DNA of 64,000 bases. Origin: Struthio camelus. Its lineage: Eukaryota; Chordata; Aves; Struthioniformes; Struthionidae. This document shows, piece by piece, positions 54,801-60,900 of this stretch (positions are counted from its first letter, which is position 1; each line of letters begins with the position of its first letter). The notes beneath the pieces are model-generated. The model saw only the letters and a program-made list of their open reading frames with translations, did not search any database and was not told the origin of the DNA. Made by a program: the position numbers and the translations under genes. The stretch spans positions 36,100,911 to 36,164,910 of the forward strand of contig NC_090942.1 of assembly GCF_040807025.1 (NCBI RefSeq), written 5' to 3'.

Positions 54801-55680
54801 GTTTACAAGGAAAAATATTTTTTCTTGCATAAACCACATTAGTTATTGTAAAATGAGCAAGTTAAAGTTCATTCTTTTGATTCTGACAACCTTAAAAATA
54901 AATAAAGAAAAAAGGCATACGCTATGTAGCTATATTTATTGGCTGGTTTAGTTTTAGAAACCCAACAAGCAAGCTGTTCTGAATTCTGTAAAACCAGTAA
55001 AGACTGCAAGCATAAACCTTTCAATACAAAGTAACACTATACATTATATGTACGGTAAAAAGTTAAGTTTTAGAAAACAATTCACTGAAGAACATCACCA
55101 GAGAATAACATTAATATATTAAAAGTCAGCAATAAATAAGCAACGTTGAGGCTGCAGATAGAAATATTTTCCTAGCTCTACCTGGAGCTGGTTAAAAACG
55201 TACTGGCCTCCAGCATTCATCACCTCAAGAAGCTACTGTGTTAACAGCTCTGTTGGTGAAGCAGTTATGGAGGGATCCTTGATCAAGAGCAAGGCATCAG
55301 CTCAGTTAGCTCATAACACCTATTTAGATATCTTAAGTGAACATATGTAATTTTGCTGAAGTGGACTGGGCTCTCTCAAATAAAATACCTGCAAAATTAG
55401 TATCTTTCTACATCTATACCATTATATGAGGAGGAAAAAACAGAAAAAAAGGAAACAAGCAATTATTAGAAATACTGTCATATTATGAATAGCTGAGTTA
55501 ATATTTGCACTGGACTTGTGATTTTACCTCTTCTGGGACACCACTCTGTTTCCTTAGTTCAGAATCCACCTGCTTAATATCTTTTTCCCAGCTCTCTAAT
55601 TCTCTCATAAAATCCTGCAGCTCTTCAGCATTTTGCTTCATTTGCAGTTGTAGCTCCAATGCTTTATTTGGTGCAGTCAT
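36126..55680 (-). CDS. RPAP3: RPAP3, RNA polymerase II-associated protein 3 (complete, 16 coding exons)
   Basis: RPAP3 is the TPR scaffold of the R2TP/PAQosome co-chaperone; it brings HSP90 and HSP70 to RUVBL1/2 and PIH1D1 for assembly of RNA polymerase II, snoRNPs and PIKK kinases, mainly in the cytoplasm. Coding exons in transcript order: 55680-55528, 54654-54514, 54018-53896, 51350-51223, 50724-50603, 50215-50145, 49212-49081, 46464-46337, 44812-44691, 43879-43809, 43664-43548, 41493-41285, 40065-39870, 39252-39155, 37740-37640, 36217-36126. They sum to 2004 nt, 667 residues plus stop, against 665 in human as I recall it, with all GT-AG borders and no frame break. Domains: N-terminal helix 1-51, basic/acidic linker 52-135, TPR1 about 133-246, TPR2 about 284-397, PIH1D1-binding segment about 398-436, variable linker, RPAP3_C about 545-638. 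Clamp residues of both TPRs are present (K137, N141, N172, K202, R206; K288, N292, N323, K353, R357). The start ATG has A at -3 and opens the conserved N terminus. Confidence 0.97.
37640..37740 (-). CDS. RPAP3: RPAP3 exon 16: RPAP3_C, residues 604-638
   Basis: 101 nt. It encodes KEEPSLILEILQRLSELKRF then DMAVMFMSSSEKK, the conserved helical core of RPAP3_C. The exon ends in a run of seven A before GTAAGT. Confidence 0.95.
38087..38168. repeat. compound microsatellite in RPAP3 intron (exons 15-16)
   Basis: TG/TATG units, then (TG)n, TATATATA, GAGAGAGA and (AC)15 at 38137-38166. The TG and AC parts are complementary and can pair into a hairpin. Confidence 0.95.
39155..39252 (-). CDS. RPAP3: RPAP3 exon 15: RPAP3_C, residues 572-604
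   Basis: 98 nt. It encodes QIEPSFYPKLFQKSLDPDLF and NQILKILHDFYIE, nearly identical to human. Donor GTAAGT. Confidence 0.95.
39870..40065 (-). CDS. RPAP3: RPAP3 exon 14: linker and start of RPAP3_C, residues 506-571
   Basis: 196 nt. It contains the conserved PVIPANSFQLESDFRKLK (541-560) that opens the C-terminal RPAP3_C domain, which binds RUVBL1/2. The first 35 residues are not conserved in human. Confidence 0.95.
41285..41493 (-). CDS. RPAP3: RPAP3 exon 13: variable linker, residues 437-506
   Basis: 209 nt. It opens KPLRRIVIEEIDDD, which matches the conserved motif after the PIH1D1-binding segment, and ends with DIPKAKQLKIEEIGDMPTLQ. The middle is serine/threonine-rich and poorly conserved, as in other vertebrates. 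Confidence 0.93.
43548..43664 (-). CDS. RPAP3: RPAP3 exon 12: PIH1D1-binding segment, residues 398-436
   Basis: 117 nt, phase 0 at both ends, so it can be skipped without a frameshift. It starts ELSEKEQW and ends VIDKPSHLKAT. By position it matches the human segment directly after TPR2 that contacts PIH1D1 and is absent from a reported short isoform. The sequence is clearly diverged from human in the middle. Confidence 0.92.
43809..43879 (-). CDS. RPAP3: RPAP3 exon 11: TPR2 capping helix, residues 374-397
   Basis: 71 nt, ending AAT|GTATGT in phase 0. It encodes DFEAVLKLEPGNKQAINELT then KIRN, closing TPR2. It is the counterpart of exon 7. Confidence 0.95.
44691..44812 (-). CDS. RPAP3: RPAP3 exon 10: TPR2 part 2, residues 333-373
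   Basis: 122 nt. It encodes YEEAEDDCTQALLLDASYSK and AFARRGAARVALGKLKEAMQ; K353 and R357 are clamp positions. It is the counterpart of exon 6. Acceptor GAG|A, donor GTAAGA. Confidence 0.96.
45983..46008. repeat. A-run joined to (AT)n in RPAP3 intron (exons 9-10)
   Basis: Twelve A followed by seven AT units. A similar A/T microsatellite lies at about 38930-38945. Confidence 0.9.
46337..46464 (-). CDS. RPAP3: RPAP3 exon 9: TPR2 part 1, residues 291-333
   Basis: 128 nt. It encodes GNAYFKEGKYEAAIECYTRG and LLPANRAMAYLKIQK; N292 and N323 are clamp positions. It is the counterpart of exon 5. Confidence 0.96.
46465..49080. other. RPAP3 intron between exons 8 and 9
   Basis: Intron of 2616 bases, the largest between coding exons. 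It contains two T tracts (47,527-47,536 and 47,886-47,918). The 117-residue and 113-residue frames here are low-complexity and not genes. Confidence 0.7.
47886..47918. repeat. T-rich tract in RPAP3 intron (exons 8-9)
   Basis: TTTTC-type tract ending in nineteen T (47900-47918). On the RPAP3 sense strand this is an A tract. No retrocopy sequence is recognisable beside it. Confidence 0.85.
49081..49212 (-). CDS. RPAP3: RPAP3 exon 8: inter-TPR linker, residues 247-290
   Basis: 132 nt, phase 0 at both ends. It encodes a glutamate/glutamine-rich linker (KQHIEEQQLKQKAITEKDL) with K288, the first clamp residue of TPR2. The linker diverges from human, whereas ITEKD is kept. Confidence 0.94.
50145..50215 (-). 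CDS. RPAP3: RPAP3 exon 7: TPR1 capping helix, residues 223-246
   Basis: 71 nt. It encodes DYEKVLELDADNFDAKNELK and KIYQ, the terminal helix of TPR1. It is the same length as exon 11, which encodes DFEAVLKLEPGNKQAINELT at the same place in TPR2. Confidence 0.95.
50603..50724 (-). CDS. RPAP3: RPAP3 exon 6: TPR1 part 2, residues 182-222
   Basis: 122 nt. It encodes the third TPR helices with YTKAYARRGAARFALKNLQG; K202 and R206 complete the TPR1 clamp. It is the same length and phase as exon 10. Confidence 0.96.
51223..51350 (-). CDS. RPAP3: RPAP3 exon 5: TPR1 part 1, residues 140-182
   Basis: 128 nt, ending two bases into a codon. It encodes GNKYFKQGNFDEAIQCYTRG and the second helix pair with LPTNRASA; N141 and N172 are carboxylate-clamp positions. 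It is the same length and phase as exon 9. Confidence 0.96.
51351..53895. other. RPAP3 intron between exons 4 and 5
   Basis: Intron of 2545 bases with the (AC)14 repeat. No nested gene or recognisable transposable element was found. Confidence 0.7.
51842..51870. repeat. (AC)14 microsatellite in RPAP3 intron (exons 4-5)
   Basis: Uninterrupted AC dinucleotide run of 29 bases, a likely polymorphic marker. Confidence 0.95.
53896..54018 (-). CDS. RPAP3: RPAP3 exon 4: residues 99-139
   Basis: 123 nt, phase 0 at both ends. It encodes an acidic serine-rich segment (DSVSPESDSEEDGI at 114-127, with possible CK2-type sites) and the first residues of TPR1 including clamp lysine K137. The donor reads GTTATT, a weak match to U1, yet the protein junction KEK|GNKYF fixes it there. 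Confidence 0.93.
54380..54411. repeat. perfect 16-bp tandem duplication in RPAP3 intron (exons 3-4)
   Basis: CTTACACGTCATCTAG occurs twice head to tail (54380-54395 and 54396-54411). Confidence 0.95.
54514..54654 (-). CDS. RPAP3: RPAP3 exon 3: residues 52-98
   Basis: 141 nt, phase 0 at both ends. It encodes a lysine-rich stretch (FKKKKKSKTK at 61-70) followed by the conserved motif IKSYDYEAWGKLDV at 85-98. Donor is GTGAGT. Confidence 0.95.
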
Positions 55681-55686
55681 TGTAAT
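55528..55686 (-). CDS. RPAP3: RPAP3 exon 2: start codon, residues 1-51
   Basis: Coding part 55680-55528. It encodes the N-terminal helical segment beginning MTAPNKALELQLQMKQNAEE and ending GVPEE, closely matching the human N terminus. The exon ends in phase 0 at a GTAAAA donor. The open frame upstream of the ATG is intron sequence. Confidence 0.95.
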
Positions 55687-57421
55687 CTGCCAAATTTCAG
55701 GGAAAAACTCTCTAGTGAGAACTATAAGTACGTGCTGAAGGAAGCTATACTCTTCAAACTGAAGCAAATTTATTTTACATGCACAAAAGGATTCCCAGTT
55801 GCATAAGCAGAAACCATTAAATAGTAAGAGACTAAGAAGAAACATAGTTAAACGTCTCTGAAAACATGAAGGGAAGCCATACTATTCAGATAAAATAAAA
55901 TAAATCAGAATAAGCAGTACGTCATGCTTGCATACTCAAGTGCAAGCTATACCTAACAAGTCAATGATAACCCTGAAAGTGATAAGGTGATCACAATCTA
56001 AAGGAATTTCTGTAGTGTTTCCCAGATGACAGAAGGAAGAAAACAACTTTAACACGTTAACACTTAAGTTTCAACTATAAAACAGACTAAAACATATAGG
56101 TTGCCTTGTATCTTAATAGAAACAAGACATCTGACAACTGAACCCGCAAAATCGCTTTCTGCCCCTACAAAGTATGCTCAAATACGCCTGTATTTACATT
56201 TTAGCAAAGGAGAGAGTAAATGAATATGGAATTTTATGATGAAGACATGTGAATTACAACTCCTGTATATTCTTTGAACATGCTCTTTCCACACATCTGC
56301 AACCCTTCAAGTCCCTAGAATACTGTTTAATAATTACTAATATTTAGAATTCTCCATGAATGTTGTCCTGTTTTTAGTGTTAAAGACAATAACCCAATTA
56401 TTAAGTCATGTTATTTTCTCGGATGCTAAAAGATCTTGCAGAAAAGTATAATTTAAGCATGCTATTATCAACCAGTAGCCTAACATCGTTTGCTGCATCC
56501 TGCGCATAACTTTGTGATGATCTTAATCTAAAAGATGGTAGTAGATCCCTTTATAGCACAGCTGTTACATACACTCTAAGGCAGCTTTATCTGACTCTCA
56601 GTGCCGCTGCATTTTTAATAACAAGAACAACAACAAAAAACCTTTCCCTAGCAGCCTTGGGCTGCTTTGTCCCAGCAACTGCAGCAAGGAACACACCTAA
56701 GGAGTCACCTGACTACCCTGCTGAGAAGTAACAGAGCAGGTTTACTTGTGGCTTCCATGTACTGTACCCTTGCTGCAGTGTAGGCACATCTCAACAACGA
56801 GAGTTACCTCAACCCTGAGAGGCCGTGCCTCGGAAGGCACGAGTACTTAAGAGCTCAACACAGAAGTCCAAGAAGAAGAACAAGTTGATTTGAATCTCCA
56901 GATCGGCCTCTCAACCGCTCAACAGTTATAGGAGGGCTTAACTGAGGCTCCTTCAGGGCGGATACACCGCGAGGTCTTTCACTGACTAACAGCCTTTCCG
57001 CCACTTTCCCTTCCGCACGTGTTGCGGGTGTAAATACAGAGCTGGGGACGCACCCGGCAGCTGCGCAACGCAGTAAACAGAGGGCAGGGAGGGAGCCGAC
57101 GCGAGGCGGACGGGACGGCGGGAGGGCCCCGGGGAGGGGGGCACGGCGCCTGCGGCCCCCCAAAGCCACCCCCTGTGCGTGTGTAGGGGGGGATATGGAA
57201 AGAGCCGCCCCGCTTCCCCCGGCCACCACATCACACCCCCGCGATACTCCCGGCTACCGCGATAACCTCCCCCCCTCCGGTATCTCCGGCGCGATACCCC
57301 GCCCGGAGCGGGCTGCGGCACCGGGCCCCGTGCCCTCAGGCGGCAGCTGCGCCACAGGCCGCCACAGGCCGCCGCAGCGGCCCCCTCGCTGCCCCCCTCC
57401 GTCCCGCCCGCCCGGCCCCAC
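55687..57421. other. RPAP3 intron 1
   Basis: Between the predicted noncoding exon and the ATG exon. AT-rich at its low-coordinate end and merging into the CpG island above about 57,000. No other feature seen. Confidence 0.6.
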
Positions 57422-57500
57422 CTGCGCCGCGTCCCGCCGCTTCCTGCCGCCGCCGGCCCCCCGCGCCGCGCGGCCCGGCCGCCTCCCAGGATGCACCGCG
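57422..57500 (-). other. RPAP3: RPAP3 predicted noncoding first exon (5'UTR)
   Basis: The ATG exon of RPAP3 begins only six bases upstream of the ATG, after a good acceptor (AG at 55688-55687), so an upstream noncoding exon is required. On the minus strand a CAG|GTGGGG donor occurs with GT at 57421-57420, inside the CpG island, preceded by GC-rich sequence. I take this as exon 1. Its 5' edge (about 57500) is only a guess. Other GT sites in the island are possible. Confidence 0.5.
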
Positions 57501-57565
57501 GCGCCGCGGGCCAGCGGCGCGATCGCCCCAGCACCCCGGCGGCCCCGCGGCGACAGGGAGAGACT

Positions 57566-57575
57566 GCGCATGCGC
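57566..57575. promoter_or_regulatory. NRF1-type palindrome
   Basis: GCGCATGCGC is a perfect palindromic NRF1 consensus core, placed between the divergent starts and nearer RPAP3. NRF1 controls many genes for mitochondrial proteins, which fits ATP23. Binding is inferred from sequence only. Confidence 0.65.
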
Positions 57576-57666
57576 CCACGCTGCCTCAGCTCGGCCCGGC
57601 CGCGCTTCGCCTCCCGTCTAGCGGCCGGCGGCCCTCGGCGCTGCCTGGCCGCGCCCCCTCCCGCGT

Positions 57667-57672
57667 CACGTG
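57667..57672. promoter_or_regulatory. CACGTG E-box
   Basis: TCACGTGG contains a canonical E-box (USF/MYC class) 95 bases upstream of the ATP23 ATG, between the two genes. Confidence 0.55.
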
Positions 57673-57691
57673 GCGGGCAGCCGGGCCCGGC

Positions 57692-57698
57692 GATTGGT
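57692..57698 (-). promoter_or_regulatory. inverted CCAAT box (NF-Y type)
   Basis: GATTGGT on the plus strand is an inverted CCAAT box 64 bases upstream of the ATP23 ATG. This position fits a start site close downstream, around 57720-57755. Confidence 0.55.
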
Positions 57699-57761
57699 GG
57701 GGCTTGCCGTGCCCTTTGCTCCGCCGCCGCGGACGGTGGCCGAGGCGGGGAGGGGACGGAC

Positions 57762-57948
57762 ATGGAGGCCGGAGAGCCGGGCCGGCCGCCGGGCGAGGAG
57801 AAGGCGGCGGCAGAGGAGGAGGAGGAGGATGACTTCGGCTATCGGCTCTTCCCGGACCGGAACAAGAAGCCGCAGAGCTTCCTGTCCCGCAGCCTCTTCA
57901 CCTTCCACAACAGGTGCCAGCTGATGCTGAGGATGACCCTGGAAACGA
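57762..57948 (+). CDS. ATP23: ATP23 exon 1: residues 1-62
   Basis: 187 nt, ending one base into a codon at GTAAGA. It encodes an acidic N terminus with a (GAG)5 run (57813-57827, E18-E22) and then [19 protein letters not shown], the part that aligns with human. No obvious amphipathic mitochondrial presequence is seen. Confidence 0.95.
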
Positions 57949-60900
57949 GTAAGAGTTTCCCCGCTGCCCGGTGCCGGCGCCTCGCAGCCGGGCCGGGCCG
58001 GGCCGGGCCGGGCCGGGCCGGGGCAGCAGCGGGCGGGCGCCCGCCCGCCGCGGGGTGGTGGTGGTGGTGTCTGTATTTTGTGGTGAGCTTGGCTGAGGGG
58101 CCCGGGCTGCCGGTAGCCCCCGCTGCAAGCGCTGCTGCCCTGCAGCCGCTGGCTTCTCCTGTGCTGTTCTCTGGGGCCTGCTGCTGCCGGTCGGGCCCTG
58201 CTTCTGCCGCCGGGTACCGTCTCTGCTCCTCTGGGGGGTCCGGGCGGTGAACCTGGCCTGAGGGGTTAGACGGGGAAGCAGCCGCTGTTTAATGAACACC
58301 GTGGTTTTGGTTAAAATGAAGAAAGCACTTCAGAAGTGGCTGTGTGTTTTCTTTCTCCCAGAAAGACTTTCTCTGCTTCTTCCTCTTAAAAATTTGAGAG
58401 GATCAACAGATTTTTGGTTCATGTGTGGATTTTTCGTTGTGGTATGTTGCCAGTTACCAATGTTGATGAAGACATGCAGATAGATGTTAGCCACTATATT
58501 AGTATTTATTACCAATAAAATAACCCCAGATGTGACCTAATTCCTCAATTGCATTGTATATGTATCATTTTACGTAACCTGAACTGTACTGATTAGATGT
58601 CAGCTACAATGCATTATGGGCAAATACTGCAGTATTTGTATGCATAGTCCGTTTTTTAGTGATTATCTTTGTATTTTTGATTATAGATGATTTTCTGAAC
58701 AAAACTTTTGTCTAGAGAAATTGATTGCAGCCATGTTTTTCTAGATCCATATGCTCAACTTCTTCTTGAGGCAATGAAGCAGTCTGGTTGGTACGTAAAC
58801 TAACTTGATGCTGCTTTGTGTAGTAACATCTGTATTATATGGGGTTTATAGTCTTATTAAAACTGTCCCTGTAACTTTATTCGTTTGGGTCTTTCAGCAC
58901 TGTCTTCAATGACCGGCACTTTTCTTGTGAAAACTGTGATGGCTGTGTCAGTGGAGGTTTTGATTCTACCACATCTCAGGTAGGCACTGGACTACACATT
59001 ATTGCCTTTCAAAGAACTGACAATACATGCTTTAGTATTTTGTTAAAAGGGAGTTGAATTTGTTGATAATGATCTCTGATTTGAAAACATAAAAAGAAAA
59101 CATGTACAAGATGTCCAGCAATATGGAACTAACATTACTAGTACACTGCAGAATGATGAGACCGTTAACACTGAAAAACGTTGGTCACTTTTAAGGGTCT
59201 AAACGATATGGGTGATCTCCACAGGGTCTCTGAGGAGTGGGGGAGGTGTTGAAAGTTAGTGTTGCTCAGAGTTAATATATCAAGTATGTACCACTAGCAT
59301 TGATGGTTTATTTTTCTAAAAAAGATTACCTATATCTTTTCTTTTACAGATTGTTCTGTGTCAGAACAATATTCGCCACCAATCCCATATGAATCGTGTG
59401 GTTACACATGAATTGATTCATGCTTTTGATCACTGCCGTGCACATGTTGACTGGTTCAAAAATGTCAAACACTTAGCATGTTCAGAGGTAAGTCAAAATG
59501 CTTCTAACATTGTCACTGTGTTACAGCTGTCACAGTTATTAGGGATGTTTCCTGTCTAATTGGGCATACTGTTATATAAACTTCATTTGATTTAATCCAG
59601 ATACTTTTTCATCCTTTCTGCCAGGTCAGTCTAGACAGTTTCATTCAGACAACAAATAGTTTGTTTTCACAAATACTGAAAAGTCATTGTCATAGTAAGT
59701 AGAATGCTATCACTGTAAGTGGAACCATAACAAGAAGTGATTATTACCAAGTGAGAATAGTTAGAGGGTTAAAAACAATCTTGTGTAGCGTGAGTATTTG
59801 TAATGCCTTTTCTCCCTTGCAAATCTTGATGTGTTCAGTAGTTATGAAAATAGTACGTTAACCTTGTTTTTATTTAGGAATTTTTGTTAGCAATAAACTT
59901 ATCTTTTCCTATAACACACTACTTTTCCGATTAAGTGTAACATTGGTAGTAGCATGTTTTGCTCATGACTCCCTATCCATTTCGGAAGAGATGGGAATAA
60001 GCTGCTTGAAAGGCTTTGGAAATTGGATATGTTATGAGGTGAACTCAGACCACCACATAGGCTACTAAGGATCCCTCTTATGTATACAGCTTGTATATAG
60101 TCACATATTTTTAGTTGACTTCCTATGTAATCCTTGCCATTTGATCACATACAATCTTATAAATCCTTATAATTAATATTACAAAGCTACATCTTTGTGC
60201 AGATGAATAGCATTAGGGGACTGTCTAACTATGCTTTTTAAAAACAAAAGGATATCAAAATACTTTGCAATCATTTCTTAAGGAACGTATTTGAATGGAG
60301 ACTTAAAGATATGGACAAGTTTCATCAATAAACAGTAGGTGAGAGAACTGACATGACAAACTTGGTACAGAACAGATCAGGCTTCATAAAAATATATTTT
60401 AATCATATTTACCTTGGAAGCATTTTGCATTGTCACGTATCATCTTTACCTTTTAATAAATGTAACTTAGTATCAAGTAATGTTACTTGATACTCATTAA
60501 AGCCATTCTGTATAATTCAAAATTATCTTATCTGTTTTTTTTGTCTATGTGTCTACATAGTGCATGTAAACCTCAAACATAAAATTAGAGAACATACATA
60601 AAACAAGTTTGGCTTGATCTTGTTTTTATTGAAATTGTTTGCATGCTTCAGCTCTGTTGGTAGTTATTTTCTGTAGTCATGGCGTTTATAACTTTTACTC
60701 ATTAAACTTTCAATTCTTTCATTTCATTTTTTCAATATATTAGCCTTTGCCCTGGTACTTAGTTGTAGGAAATCTAATTTTAGTTACATTTCCCAAATGA
60801 GGAGGTATGGTCTGGAACAGTTGGCTGAGAAAGGAAATTTCAAGGCACAACAGAAGACTGTTTACGAGGGAATAAAGATGTATTCTTTTAAATGTAGCTG

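Larger units (their letters stand above)
57050..58250. promoter_or_regulatory. CpG island and bidirectional RPAP3/ATP23 promoter
   Basis: This block is very rich in C, G and CpG compared with the AT-rich sequence on both sides. It holds the predicted RPAP3 exon 1, ATP23 exon 1 and the start of both first introns. The inferred starts lie about 200-250 bases apart and point away from each other. No TATA box is seen; NRF1, E-box and CCAAT motifs lie between them, as usual for divergent housekeeping promoters. Long open frames in the island reflect lack of AT-rich stop codons. Confidence 0.85.

Noticed and set aside
55681..55845. In-frame extension upstream of the RPAP3 ATG
   Set aside because: An acceptor at 55688-55687 directly precedes the ATG exon and the extension is intron sequence without similarity to RPAP3.
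56986..57763. 197- and 169-residue minus-strand frames in the CpG island
   Set aside because: Stop-poor GC-rich sequence, rich in G, R and A, with no homology. They cover the RPAP3 noncoding exon and the promoter.
57195..58250. 351-residue plus-strand open frame
   Set aside because: It runs from the promoter through ATP23 exon 1 into intron 1. Outside 57762-57948 it is low-complexity P/A/R/G from CpG-island composition; only the exon 1 part is coding.
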